Shown piece after piece: positions 1 to 8,436 of a stretch of DNA of 64,000 nucleotides. Location: the NCBI GenBank assembly GCA_013376735.1, contig VINJ01000001.1, positions 310,001 to 374,000 of the forward strand, read 5' to 3'. Source of the stretch: a bacterium Scap17 (GTDB lineage: Bacteria; Pseudomonadota; Gammaproteobacteria; Pseudomonadales; Halomonadaceae). Below the pieces are notes generated by a model, which did no database searches, was not told the DNA's origin, and was given only the letters and a program-made list of their open reading frames with translations. The position numbers and the translations under genes were made by a program. Each line of letters starts with the position of its first letter. The stretch's first letter is position 1.

Positions 1-144
1 GCCTTGCTGGTCGCCAGCAGCTTCAAGGCGCTGGACTCTCCCTCCGGTCGCGGTGCTTCGCCGTTCGATCGCTCGGCATCGGGCACCTCCCTGCAGAGCC
101 CTCTGGGCCCGAGATCCTCAGGGCAGACCTCAGGCGGCGAGTGA
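1..144 (+). CDS. C-terminal fragment of an unidentified protein
   Basis: Frame 1 is open from the window edge to a TGA at 142-144 and would encode 47 residues. It begins hydrophobic (ALLVASSFKAL) and continues as a Ser/Gly/Pro-rich tail ending SGQTSGGE. The hydrophobic start followed by a polar tail would fit the end of a membrane protein, but this is inference. A strong hairpin terminator follows 45 bases later, which supports a real gene end on this strand. The family cannot be recognised from this fragment. Confidence 0.45.
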   Translation, partial: ALLVASSFKALDSPSGRGASPFDRSASGTSLQSPLGPRSSGQTSGGE

Positions 145-189
145 GATCAGCGCCGCCAAGGCAGGCGTGCCGCTTGCTACCTGCAAGTT

Positions 190-222
190 ACGAAAACGGG
201 GCCCATCGGGCCCCGTTTTCGT
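190..222 (+). terminator. Rho-independent terminator, usable from both strands
   Basis: A perfect 15-bp stem (ACGAAAACGGGGCCC and its complement) encloses the loop ATC. The arms end in runs of A and T, so it can terminate both the partial gene to the left and the HIT gene arriving from the right. Confidence 0.85.
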
Positions 223-289
223 AGATGTGAGAGCGTGGATGACAGTGTCTGCAAGAACGTAGGTGTCAGTGAAAACGCAGGTGATGGCG

Positions 290-718
290 TCAGTAGGAAT
301 AGCTCGGCAGCTCGGCGATCTTCATGCGCAGAGTGTCGATCAGCACCGTCAGCGTCTCGCTGTCGTGGGGCTCGGCCGTGCCGACGCCCCACACCGGCCC
401 CGGCCAGGCTTCATCATCGCTGCGGCGGGCAATCACGTGCATGTGCAGCTGCGGCACCATGTTGCCCAGTGCGCCGATATTGAGCTTCTCGCCGCCGCTC
501 ACCGTCATCAGCAGCTCGCCCAGTTGGGTGGTTTCCTGCCACAGCTGCTGCTGGGCGCTGCTGTCCAGCTCGTAGATCTCGCGGATGGCATCGCGGCGCG
601 GAATCAGTATCAGCCACGGATAGCGCGCATCGTTCATCAGGCGCACGGTGCACAGCGGCAGATCGGCCACGAAGTGAGTGTCGGCATCCAGCTGCGGGTG
701 AAGGCTGAAGGGGGTCAT
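290..718 (-). CDS. HIT (histidine triad) family protein
   Basis: This 142-residue protein carries the histidine triad near residues 91-95 (QLHMHVIARR), the signature of HIT nucleotide hydrolases/transferases. The flanking region (GEKLNIGALGNMVPQLHMH) matches the common bacterial HIT-domain layout, with the N-terminal part (VRLMNDARYPWLILIPR) typical of short bacterial members. Known HIT proteins hydrolyse nucleotide phosphoramidates or dinucleotides; the substrate here cannot be told. The start is set at 718 because GGAGAG lies just upstream; the frame stays open further upstream but that part looks non-coding. It is a single gene that ends toward the bidirectional terminator at 190-222. Confidence 0.9.
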   Translation of the reverse strand: MTPFSLHPQLDADTHFVADLPLCTVRLMNDARYPWLILIPRRDAIREIYELDSSAQQQLWQETTQLGELLMTVSGGEKLNIGALGNMVPQLHMHVIARRSDDEAWPGPVWGVGTAEPHDSETLTVLIDTLRMKIAELPSYSY

Positions 719-1122
719 CGTCTCTCCTTGATCGGATGGAGCAGGGCGGGCGTGTGTCGAGGGCAAAGGGTAACCCGAATCGTGGCGGATGCCCTGGCTT
801 GAACGCCCGCGAATGCCTTCAGTGTGACCAGATCGGCAAAATCCTGCCACTTTGCGGATTGCCCGTGCGCGCTCTGGAGGCTGCGCAATGCCCCCATCGC
901 CAAATACCGCGCCGCGCGGACAGTTGCTAACCTTCTTCCTACGCTGAAGCAGAGGCTCGCAACGAACGCCCCACGCAAAAGAGGGCTACCTTGCGCATTG
1001 TCGGTCGCGACATGGCCAGTACCGTCCAGGGCCAGAGCCTGCTCAGCCGCTATGTCCGTCTGCCTAACCACATTACAAGAATGCTCAACCTGCGCCCTGC
1101 AGGTTCGCCAAGGAGTCACTCC
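719..1122. other. Intergenic region between divergent HIT and TRAP genes
   Basis: This 404-base stretch lies between two divergent genes and should hold both promoters. I see no RNA gene, repeat or convincing consensus promoter in it. Open frames in it are short and lack family features. Confidence 0.5.
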
Positions 1123-2130
1123 ATGCAAAAGCGCCAGTTCCTCAAGGCCGGTCTCGGTCTCGCCATCGCAGCCTCTCTTGGTCTCAGTGCCGTGGCTCAG
1201 GCGGACAGCAAGTACATCATGGGTACCGCCACCACCGGTGGCACCTTCTACCCGGTCGGCGTGGCACTCTCCACGCTGATCAAGGTCAAGCTCGAGCCGA
1301 CCGCCGGCATCTCCGTGTCCGCGATCTCCTCTGCCGGCTCCGGCGAGAACCTCAAGCTGATGGAAGAGGACCAGGCCCAGTTCGGCATCATCCAGGGCCT
1401 CTACGGCGCCTGGGCATGGAATGGCACTCCGCCGGTCAACAAGGCGCACAAGAACCTGCGCAGCGTCTCGATGCTGTGGCAGAACGTCGAGCACTTCGTG
1501 GCCCGCAACGATGAGGTCAAGTCCGGCACCATCGAGGACATGACCAACTTCTACGGCAAGAGCTTCTCCATCGGCAAGAAGAATTCCGGTACCGAAGGTT
1601 CGGGTCGCTTCATCCTCGAGCAGCTGGGCATCGATGCCGACAAGATGGATCTGGCCTACATGGGCTATGGCCCGAGCGCCGACGCGATGCAGAACGGCAA
1701 CATCGATGGCATGAACATCCCGGCCGGCGCACCGGCCTCCGCCGTGACCCGCGCCTACGCCAACCTGGGCGGTGAGATCACCACGCTGGACTTCACCGAA
1801 GAGCAGCTGGCCAAGGTCAACTCCCAGTTCGAGCTGTGGACCCCGTATGAAATCGCCGCTGGCACCTACCCGGGCCAGGACAAGGCGATCAACACCATCG
1901 CCCAGCCGAACATCCTGGTGGTGCGTGACGATGTCTCCGAAGAAGACGTCTATCAGATCACCAAGACCATGTACGAGAACCTGCCGTTCCTGAACAACAT
2001 CCACCCGGCCACCAAGGCCATGGCCCTCGACAAGGCCATCGCGGGCCTGCCGCTGCCGCTGCACCCGGGAGCCGCACGTTACTTCAAGGAGCAGGGCATC
2101 GAGATTCCGGCACGCCTGATCGCCGAGTGA
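1123..2130 (+). CDS. TAXI family TRAP transporter solute-binding protein
   Basis: This 335-residue periplasmic protein starts with a signal peptide (QKRQFLKAGLGLAIAASLG, cleavage near AQA-DS). The mature part opens with YIMGTATTGGTFYPVGVAL, the glycine-rich start typical of TAXI proteins that bind small dicarboxylate or amino-acid-like ligands. Later segments (GKSFSIGKKNSGTEGSG, MNIPAGAPASAV) also match the family. AAGGAG at 1109-1114 fixes the start at 1123, although the frame is open back to 991. The fused TRAP permease gene follows 255 bases later, so the two form a transporter driven by an ion gradient. The ligand cannot be read from sequence. Confidence 0.93.
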   Translation: MQKRQFLKAGLGLAIAASLGLSAVAQADSKYIMGTATTGGTFYPVGVALSTLIKVKLEPTAGISVSAISSAGSGENLKLMEEDQAQFGIIQGLYGAWAWNGTPPVNKAHKNLRSVSMLWQNVEHFVARNDEVKSGTIEDMTNFYGKSFSIGKKNSGTEGSGRFILEQLGIDADKMDLAYMGYGPSADAMQNGNIDGMNIPAGAPASAVTRAYANLGGEITTLDFTEEQLAKVNSQFELWTPYEIAAGTYPGQDKAINTIAQPNILVVRDDVSEEDVYQITKTMYENLPFLNNIHPATKAMALDKAIAGLPLPLHPGAARYFKEQGIEIPARLIAE

Positions 2131-2148
2131 TCCACGCCTGATGTTCCC

Positions 2149-2188
2149 GCTGCCCTCATCGCTCGCCTCTGGCGGCGGTGAGGGCAGC
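2149..2188 (+). promoter_or_regulatory. Intercistronic hairpin between TRAP binding protein and permease
   Basis: A 10-bp perfect outer stem (GCTGCCCTCA / TGAGGGCAGC) encloses a GC-rich inner part. It sits 19 bases after the binding-protein stop and has no T-run after it, so it looks like a 3'-end protecting or partial attenuation hairpin rather than a full terminator. Such elements would let the binding protein be made in excess over the permease (inference). Confidence 0.55.
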
Positions 2189-2385
2189 GCAGTTTCCCAG
2201 ACCAATAAACCACTGCCGGTCCGGCGTCATGTCACTGCCCCGCGCGGGCAAGGTGAGGCGCAGGACCAGAGCAGTGCCCACGAATGATTGTTGTAGAAGC
2301 CCGTCTTCTCCTCGCAAGCCCGGGCGCATGGTGACGCAAGTCGCCGCTGCGCCATCGCTGTCTGATCCCGTCTTGAGGCAACGCC

Positions 2386-4566
2386 ATGCATGATTCCCGC
2401 TCGCCAGAGCCCTCTCGTCCCACTGATAGCGAAGTGCAGGAGCCGGATCTCTCCGGTGTGCGCGACGAATCCGCCGAAGCTGCGCCGTGGCGCATGGAGC
2501 TGCCCTGGTTGGGGCGTGCCGTCTTCGTGATTTCCATCGTCATCTGTCTGGCGCACCTGTACTTCAACACCGTCTCGACCCTGTCGGAGTTGTGGGTGAG
2601 CGCCTTGCACTACGGCCTGTTCGGTTTGCTGTGCGCGCTGACCATTCCGATGCTGACGCCAGCCAGTGATGGCGCCAAGCGCTGGGTGCTGGGCGTGGAT
2701 GTCCTGCTGGGGCTGGCGGCACTGGGTTGCGGCCTCTATCTGATCGGCTTCGAGGATGCGCTCTATGACCGCGGCGTGGTGTTCTCCACCGCGGACTGGG
2801 TGGTCTCCATCGTCGCGGTCGGCCTGATCCTCGAGTTCGCGCGTCGCACCACCGGCTGGTTCATCCCGGTGCTGTGTCTGATCGCGCTGACCTACGTGGC
2901 CTGGTGGGGCAAGTATGTGGGCGGCGTGTTCAACTTCCCGGGCCTGACCTGGGAGACGGTGCTGTTCAGAAGCTTCATCGGCGGCGAGGGGATGCTGGGC
3001 TCCATCGCGCGCATCTCCTGGTCCTACGTGTTCATGTTCATCCTGTTCGGGGCCTTCCTGGTCAAGTCCGGCGCGGGCGACTTCATCATCGATCTGGCGC
3101 GCTGCGCGGCGGGTCGCTTCAAGGGCGGTCCGGGCTTCGTGGCCGTGTTTGCCTCCGGCCTGATGGGCTCGGTGTCCGGCTCGAGTGTCGCCAACACCGT
3201 CTCCACCGGCGTGATCACGATTCCGCTGATGCGACGGGCCGGCTTCCCGGCGCGCTTCGCGGCCGGTGTCGAGGCCGCGGCCTCGACCGGTGGCCAGCTG
3301 ATGCCGCCGGTGATGGGCGCGGGTGCCTTCATCATGGCGTCCTACACCCAGGTACCGTACCTGACCATCGTCGGCGTGGCCGCCTTGCCGGCGCTGCTTT
3401 ACTTCCTGTCCGTCGCCATGTTCGTGCGCATCGAGGCCAAGCGCTCCGACGCCACCGCGCTGGATGACCCGGAAGGTCCGCGTCTCAAGGATGTGCTCAA
3501 GGATGGCTGGCATTATCTGGCACCGCTGTTCGTGCTGGTTGGTGCCCTGATCTACGGCTTCACGCCCACCTATGCCGCCGGCATCGCGATCCTGTCCGTC
3601 ATCGCGGCCTCATGGCTGTCGAAGAACCCGATGAAGCTCGGTGACATCCTCGAGGCGATGCTGGCCGGGGTGCGCAACATGACCACCACGGCGATCCTGC
3701 TGATCACCGTCGGCCTGATCGTCAACGTCGTCTCCACCACCGGTATCGGCAACACCTTCTCGCTGATGATCACCGACTGGGCGGGCGGCAGCCTGCTGAT
3801 CACCATCATCCTGGTCGCGCTGGCCTCGTTGATTCTGGGCATGGGCCTGCCGGTGACGGCGTCCTATATCGTGCTAGGCACGCTGTCCGCTCCAGCGCTC
3901 TACAACCTGATCGCCCATTCCCAGCTGGTGGACCTGCTGGCGGCGGGAAACCTGCCGGAGCAGGCCAAGGCCATCTTCATGCTGGCCGCCCCGGACAAGC
4001 TGGACCTGCTGGGCGCGCCGATGAGCATGGACGCCGCGCGCGAACTGCTGGCGCTGGTGCCGGATACCTTCCAGAGCCAGCTGTATGAGCAGGCGCTGTC
4101 GCCGCACGTGCTGACCATGGCACTGGTAAGTGCCCACATGATCATCTTCTGGCTGTCCCAGGATTCCAACGTCACGCCGCCGGTCTGCCTGACCGCCTTC
4201 GCGGCAGCCGCGATCGCCCGCACACCGCCGATGAAGACCGGCCTGATGGCCTGGAAGGTCGCCAAGGGTCTCTACATCGTGCCCCTGCTGTTCGCCTGGA
4301 GCCCGCTGATCTCCGGTGACATCGGCGAGATGCTGACGGTGTTCGTGTTCGCGCTGTTCGGGATCTACGCCATCGTCGCGGGCCTGGAAGGCTATCTGGA
4401 GCACGAGCTGCCCTGGTGGCTGCGTCTGGCGATGTTCCCGCTGGGGGCGCTGATGCTGTGGCCGCATGGTCAGCTGACCTACGACCTCGCGGGTCTGGTC
4501 ATCTTCCTGGGCGTGCTGGCCTACAGCGTGCGCCAGAGTGGCCGCCAGCAAGCGCTGGCGCACTGA
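2386..4566 (+). CDS. TRAP transporter fused permease (DctQM fusion, TAXI type)
   Basis: This 726-residue inner-membrane protein is the fused small and large permease subunits used by TAXI-type TRAP systems. The first ~60 residues are polar and cytosolic; several membrane helices follow (about residues 40-180, the 4TM-like part), then the large domain. The large part shows GGEGMLGSIARISWSYVFMF, the Gly/Ser-rich GSVSGSSVANTVSTGVITIP and EAAASTGGQLMPPVMGAGAF, all hallmarks of the family, and GMGLPVTASYIVLG in the second repeat. Length is normal for the fusion. The start at 2386 has a weak GAGG upstream. It acts with the binding protein encoded upstream. Confidence 0.93.
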   Translation: MHDSRSPEPSRPTDSEVQEPDLSGVRDESAEAAPWRMELPWLGRAVFVISIVICLAHLYFNTVSTLSELWVSALHYGLFGLLCALTIPMLTPASDGAKRWVLGVDVLLGLAALGCGLYLIGFEDALYDRGVVFSTADWVVSIVAVGLILEFARRTTGWFIPVLCLIALTYVAWWGKYVGGVFNFPGLTWETVLFRSFIGGEGMLGSIARISWSYVFMFILFGAFLVKSGAGDFIIDLARCAAGRFKGGPGFVAVFASGLMGSVSGSSVANTVSTGVITIPLMRRAGFPARFAAGVEAAASTGGQLMPPVMGAGAFIMASYTQVPYLTIVGVAALPALLYFLSVAMFVRIEAKRSDATALDDPEGPRLKDVLKDGWHYLAPLFVLVGALIYGFTPTYAAGIAILSVIAASWLSKNPMKLGDILEAMLAGVRNMTTTAILLITVGLIVNVVSTTGIGNTFSLMITDWAGGSLLITIILVALASLILGMGLPVTASYIVLGTLSAPALYNLIAHSQLVDLLAAGNLPEQAKAIFMLAAPDKLDLLGAPMSMDAARELLALVPDTFQSQLYEQALSPHVLTMALVSAHMIIFWLSQDSNVTPPVCLTAFAAAAIARTPPMKTGLMAWKVAKGLYIVPLLFAWSPLISGDIGEMLTVFVFALFGIYAIVAGLEGYLEHELPWWLRLAMFPLGALMLWPHGQLTYDLAGLVIFLGVLAYSVRQSGRQQALAH

Positions 4567-4767
4567 GCCAGGCGTGTCGGATGATCGCCAGGCCCGTCAG
4601 CCGATGTGGCTGAAGCAGGCGTGACGCGACGCGATATGCTATGAACGATGCCCGGCATCACTCCCCCCGCTCAGTCGCGAGGGTGGTGTGTCGGGCATCG
4701 CGCGCTCTGGGGCATGTCTGCCGCGGGCGTCTTCACTCAACGGGATAGTAGGACAAGGAATGTCGGC

Positions 4768-5547
4768 ATGATGTCGGATGTTGCAGGGCTGACCAGCGGC
4801 CTTGATCTGATCAGCGTAGTGGCGCTGATCGCACTGGGTGGCGTGGCCGGTTTCATCAATGTGCTGTCGGCGGGTGGCTCGATGCTGACGCTGCCACTGC
4901 TGATGTTTCTCGGTCTGCCGGCGGCCCAGGCCAATGCCACCAACCGCGTGGCGATCGCGCTGCAGAGTGCGACCGCGACCAGCACCTTCCTCAAGGCGGG
5001 CGCGCACAACATGGGGGTGGCCTGGCGGCTGGCCGTACCCGCCGTGGCAGGCGCCATGCTGGGGGCCTGGCTGGCGACCCGTATCAGTGCCGAGGCCTTC
5101 GAGAGCGTTCTGATCGTGGTGATGGTGGTGTGTTCGATCATGATGCTGCTGCCGACGCCACGCATCGACACCCGTGAACTGACGCCGGAGCGCATCACGC
5201 CCGTGGTGGTGATGGCGATGTTCGGCATCGGCATTTATGGTGGCTTCATCCAGGTCGGTGTCGGCGTGCTGTTCATCGTGGTGCTCTACCGGCTGCTCAA
5301 GATCGACCTGACCCAGGTCAACGTCTTCAAGGTCTTCATCGTGTTGATGTATACCCTGCCGGCGCTGGCGGTGTTCGTGTTCGATGGTCAGGTGCGCTGG
5401 GCCTATGGTCTGGTGCTGGCGGTCGGCAACATGAGCGGCGCCTTTCTCGGCGCGCGGGTCAACATGAGTCCCGCGGGTGCGCGGTGGGTCAAGTGGCTGA
5501 CGGTCGCGGTCATCTTCATCATCGTGCTCAAGCTGGCACTGACCTGA
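4768..5547 (+). CDS. TauE/SafE family sulfite/anion exporter-like membrane protein
   Basis: This 259-residue protein has about eight predicted membrane helices arranged as two repeats. The first repeat opens with GGVAGFINVLSAGGSMLTLP and the second with FGIGIYGGFIQVGVGVLF, the paired Gly-rich motifs of TauE/SafE (DUF81) transporters. AAGGAA at 4755-4760 favours the start at 4768 (a second ATG follows directly). Family members export sulfite, sulfoacetate or related anions, but many have no known substrate. Its place just after a TRAP transporter suggests a linked substrate, possibly sulfur-containing; that is inference only. Four 11-bp tandem repeats begin at its stop codon. Confidence 0.9.
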   Translation: MMSDVAGLTSGLDLISVVALIALGGVAGFINVLSAGGSMLTLPLLMFLGLPAAQANATNRVAIALQSATATSTFLKAGAHNMGVAWRLAVPAVAGAMLGAWLATRISAEAFESVLIVVMVVCSIMMLLPTPRIDTRELTPERITPVVVMAMFGIGIYGGFIQVGVGVLFIVVLYRLLKIDLTQVNVFKVFIVLMYTLPALAVFVFDGQVRWAYGLVLAVGNMSGAFLGARVNMSPAGARWVKWLTVAVIFIIVLKLALT

Positions 5548-5587
5548 TGCTGGCCTGATGCTGGCCTTATGCTGACCTTATGTTAGA
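5544..5587 (+). repeat. Four 11-bp tandem repeats starting at the TauE/SafE stop codon
   Basis: Units are CTGATGCTGGC (twice, identical), CTTATGCTGAC and CTTATGTTAGA, at 5544, 5555, 5566 and 5577. The first unit contains the TGA stop at 5545-5547. An 11-base unit is not a multiple of three, so copies past the stop add nothing to the protein. Confidence 0.85.
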
Positions 5588-5726
5588 CACGGAGTAAGCT
5601 CGAGGTAGTCTTAACGGAACGCCGGCCTGTCCTGTCGACACACCGGTATACCGCTCACCTCTTATTCATGATGGCGCCGAGCCCGGCTATGGCGTCTCTT
5701 CCTTCATCGTTCAGGAGTCTTTCCTC

Positions 5727-6722
5727 ATGCAAGCCATGGTCATCGAGCAGTATGGCGGTCCCGAAGTGTTCGTCGAGCGCGAACTGGAGACCCCGACACC
5801 GGCGCGGGGGCAGGTGCGTATCAAGGTGACGGCTTCCAGCATCAACCCCATCGAGACCAAGCTGCGCAGCGGGCTGGTCAAGTCGCACCCGGAATTCCCG
5901 GCCATTCTCAATGGCGATGTCTCCGGGGTGATCGATGCCGTCGGGGAAGGCGTGACGGAGTTTTCCGTCGGGGATGAAGTGCTGGGCTGTGCCGGTGGCG
6001 TCAAGGGCTGGCAGGGCGCTCTGGCGGACTACATGATCGCCGACACCCGGGTGATCGTGAAGCGCCCGAGCCTGGCGGCGCTGACGCTGGAAGAGTGCGC
6101 GGCCTTGCCGCTGGTATTCCTGACGGCCTGGACGGCGCTGGTCTCGCGCGGTCAGATCAAGGAAGGCGAGCACGTGCTGATCCACGCCGGCACCGGCGGC
6201 GTCGGCCATGTCGCGGTACAGATCGCCAAGTATCTCGGCGCGCATGTCACCACCACCGTGTCCAGCGAAGCCAAGGCAGACCTGGCACGCCAGCTGGGGG
6301 CGGACGAGATCATCAACTACCGCGAGGAAGCGGTCGCGGACTACGTGGCGCGCCTGACCTCCGGACGCGGCTTCGATCTGGTCTTCGACACCGTCGGTGG
6401 CGACAATCTGGATCGCTCCATCGAGGCCACCGCGACCTCCGGTCGTCTGTGCTCCATCAATACCCGCTCGACCCACGACCTGACCCAGCTGCACTCCAAG
6501 AACCTGTCACTGCACGTCATCTTCCGCTCGGTACCGCTGCTGACAGGTATTGGTATGGACGACCAGCCGGAGCTGCTCAACGCCCTGAGCGAGATGCTGG
6601 AGGCCGGCGCGGTACGTCCGCTGCTCGACGAGCACCAGTTCAGCTTCCGTGACGTCGCCAAGGCGCATGAGTTGCTGGAATCCGGCGAGGCGCTGGGCAA
6701 GATTCTGCTGGTAAATCGTTGA
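5727..6722 (+). CDS. Zinc-independent alcohol dehydrogenase / quinone oxidoreductase-like protein
   Basis: This 331-residue protein belongs to the medium-chain dehydrogenase/reductase superfamily, quinone reductase branch. The GroES-like N-terminal half starts MQAMVIEQYGGPEVF and carries NGDVSGVIDAVGEGV. The cofactor half has HAGTGGVGHVAVQIAKYLGA, a Rossmann motif expected to bind NADPH, and VFDTVGGDNLDRSIEA. The four-cysteine structural zinc site and the catalytic zinc ligands of true alcohol dehydrogenases are absent, which fits a zeta-crystallin-like reductase. CAGGAG precedes the ATG. It appears to be a single gene; substrate is unknown. Confidence 0.88.
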   Translation: MQAMVIEQYGGPEVFVERELETPTPARGQVRIKVTASSINPIETKLRSGLVKSHPEFPAILNGDVSGVIDAVGEGVTEFSVGDEVLGCAGGVKGWQGALADYMIADTRVIVKRPSLAALTLEECAALPLVFLTAWTALVSRGQIKEGEHVLIHAGTGGVGHVAVQIAKYLGAHVTTTVSSEAKADLARQLGADEIINYREEAVADYVARLTSGRGFDLVFDTVGGDNLDRSIEATATSGRLCSINTRSTHDLTQLHSKNLSLHVIFRSVPLLTGIGMDDQPELLNALSEMLEAGAVRPLLDEHQFSFRDVAKAHELLESGEALGKILLVNR

Positions 6723-6787
6723 GTATTGGCACCTTCGGCCAGTGAGGGTGTCTTACCTTCGTTGGCCGTTGATCAGGAAGAGAAGTG

Positions 6788-6919
6788 ATGAGAATGACGC
6801 GTTTGATGGTGGCTGCCCTGTTGGTGGCCAGTGTGAGTCTGGCCGGCTGCAATACCGTGGCCGGTTTCGGCAAGGACCTGGAGCATCTGGGCGGTTCGAT
6901 CGACAACGCCGCCAGCTGA
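6788..6919 (+). CDS. Entericidin-like small lipoprotein, copy 1
   Basis: This 43-residue protein has a short lipoprotein signal ending in the lipobox LAGC at about residue 21, then the mature core CNTVAGFGKDLEHLGGSIDNAAS. This matches the entericidin A/B family of tiny outer-membrane lipoproteins (CNTVxGxGxD). The start is ATG at 6788 with a purine-rich GGAAGAGAAG upstream. In enterobacteria these proteins are a stress-related toxin/antidote pair, but in most bacteria the role is unknown. It is the first of three tandem copies, separated by 21 bases from the next. Confidence 0.88.
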   Translation: MRMTRLMVAALLVASVSLAGCNTVAGFGKDLEHLGGSIDNAAS

Positions 6920-6940
6920 TTGCCCGAGAGAGGAATGCTC

Positions 6941-7072
6941 ATGCGACGATTCATGATGATGACTGGCACCGCGCTGCTGTTCGGCCTGCTGTTGGGTGGC
7001 TGCAATACCGTGGAAGGTTTCGGGGAAGATCTCGAGCACCTTGGGGGTTCCATCGAGGAATCGGCCAGTTGA
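6941..7072 (+). CDS. Entericidin-like small lipoprotein, copy 2
   Basis: This 43-residue protein has a lipobox LLGGC and the core CNTVEGFGEDLEHLGGSIEESAS, very close to copy 1 (both have the run DLEHLGGSI). The start at 6941 is chosen because GAGAGG sits seven bases upstream; an in-frame ATG at 6935 would add two residues. The mature part is more acidic than copy 1 (K replaced by E), which could mark a difference in role. It probably arose by duplication of copy 1. Confidence 0.87.
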   Translation: MRRFMMMTGTALLFGLLLGGCNTVEGFGEDLEHLGGSIEESAS

Positions 7073-7223
7073 TGGCACTGTCCATGACATGGGCGGCGAG
7101 TGAACAAAACATGAATCTCACCCCTTGAAAGCCCATGAGGCGGCCCAAGGTATGAGGGTAGAGGCGCAGGAACTGGCGTCTTCATGAGGTTTCTCGATAT
7201 TCACTACCGCAAGGAGCATGACC

Positions 7224-7355
7224 ATGTCCCGCACCATTGCACTCATCTTCGCCTCTTTCTTCACTCTGGCAGCACTTTCCGGCTGCAACACCGTTGACGG
7301 TGCCGGCCAGGATGTCGAGCATGCTGGCGAAGCTGTCCAGGACGCCGCGCAATAA
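7224..7355 (+). CDS. Entericidin-like small lipoprotein, copy 3
   Basis: This 43-residue protein has the lipobox ALSGC and the core CNTVDGAGQDVEHAGEAVQDAAQ. It is closer to classical EcnB (GAGQD, GEAVQ) than copies 1 and 2. AAGGAG at 7211-7216 selects the ATG at 7224 over the one at 7218. A 151-base gap separates it from copy 2, so it may have its own promoter. A strong terminator follows the gene and ends the lipoprotein block. Confidence 0.9.
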   Translation: MSRTIALIFASFFTLAALSGCNTVDGAGQDVEHAGEAVQDAAQ

Positions 7356-7382
7356 GCGACGCTCCGGATAGTGGTGATATCC

Positions 7383-7412
7383 AACGCCCGGCCATCGCGC
7401 CGGGCGTTTTCG
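7383..7412 (+). terminator. Rho-independent terminator after the entericidin block
   Basis: Perfect 10-bp stem AACGCCCGGC / GCCGGGCGTT with a six-base loop, followed by TTTT. Confidence 0.88.
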
Positions 7413-7479
7413 TGTCTGACCCGCTGGCCATTGCCTGTCATCATGCCAGCCTTCCTTCAGCGAGAATCAAGGCCCCGAC

Positions 7480-8367
7480 ATGGATCATCGACAGTTGAGT
7501 TTTCTGGTCGCGCTGGCCAGTGAGCGCCATTTCGGTCGTGCGGCGCGAGTCTGTCATGTCACCCAGCCGACGCTGTCGGCGCGCCTCAAGCAGCTCGAGG
7601 AGGAGTTGGGCACGGCGCTGATATTGCGCGGCCACCGCTTCGAGGGCTTCACGCCGGAAGGGGAGCGCGTGCTGACCCACGCACGGCGCATTCTCGCCGA
7701 GCTGGATGAGCTGAAGGGAGACCTGTCACCGGACGCGGTGCTGACCGGGCGCCTGTCGCTGGGGGTGGTGCCATCGGCGCTGGCAGCGGTCGGCGAGTTC
7801 CTGCCGCGACTGCGCGAAGCCTTTCCGCAGCTCTCGCTGCGCCTGCGTGAACTGTCGACCTCATCGTTGGCCCAGGGCCTCGAGGATGGGGAGCTGGATC
7901 TCGCGGTCGGCTATCCGGCGGCCCCGGCCATGAGCGGCTTCGCCTGTCGGCCGCTCTATCAGGAGCATTCGGCGCTGATCGCCAGTCAGGTACATTTCCG
8001 CCTGCCCGACGCGCCGCAGTGGGAGTGCCTGCGTGACTATCCGCTGGTGTTGCTGACGCCGGAGATGCAGCAGCGGCGACGCCTCAATCAGCAGTTCGAG
8101 CTGCTGGGGCTGCAGCCTTCGCCCTTGCTGGAGGCCAATTCGATTTCCGGCCTCGGCGCGATGCTGGAGGCTGGCCTGGGGGTCAGCGTGCTGGCGGAGA
8201 ACCTGGCCGATTCGCGGCTTGGTGAAAAGCTGATCGCGCGCCGACTGCCCGGGGAGGGCGAGACGGTCGGGTTGTTGTGGCGCAGTGGACAGCAACGTAG
8301 CCGACGGCTGGACGCCGTGCTTGAGCTGCTGCGTTCGCTGCCTCACTCGGCGGGTGTGGCCGATTGA
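7480..8367 (+). CDS. LysR family transcriptional regulator
   Basis: This 295-residue regulator starts with a winged helix-turn-helix (LSFLVALASERHFGRAARVCHVTQPTLSARLKQLEEELG, about residues 5-43). A LysR ligand-binding domain follows, with the first core strand at GRLSLGVVPSALAAV. The effector cannot be predicted. It points toward trhO (convergent) and lies near fdhD and a formate dehydrogenase gene; regulators of this type are often found beside such genes, so control of them is plausible. The start is the only ATG that keeps the full helix-turn-helix. No cysteine pair of the OxyR type stands out. Confidence 0.9.
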   Translation: MDHRQLSFLVALASERHFGRAARVCHVTQPTLSARLKQLEEELGTALILRGHRFEGFTPEGERVLTHARRILAELDELKGDLSPDAVLTGRLSLGVVPSALAAVGEFLPRLREAFPQLSLRLRELSTSSLAQGLEDGELDLAVGYPAAPAMSGFACRPLYQEHSALIASQVHFRLPDAPQWECLRDYPLVLLTPEMQQRRRLNQQFELLGLQPSPLLEANSISGLGAMLEAGLGVSVLAENLADSRLGEKLIARRLPGEGETVGLLWRSGQQRSRRLDAVLELLRSLPHSAGVAD

Positions 8368-8383
8368 GGCAGCCTGCAATGCA

Positions 8384-8409
8384 GAACACCCCGTCGAGAC
8401 GGGGTGTTC
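8384..8409. terminator. Shared hairpin between convergent LysR and trhO genes
   Basis: A perfect 12-bp inverted repeat GAACACCCCGTC / GACGGGGTGTTC with a two-base centre lies between the ends of two convergent genes. No long T-run follows on either side, so termination strength is uncertain. Confidence 0.65.
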
Positions 8410-8436
8410 GGGTAGCGAAAGCGGCGCTGGCTGCTA

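Noticed and set aside
715-2205. Long open frame antisense to the TRAP binding-protein gene
   Set aside because: It is the mirror of a real gene with strong GC bias at third positions; the translation is low-complexity Gly/Val/Asp-rich without family motifs.
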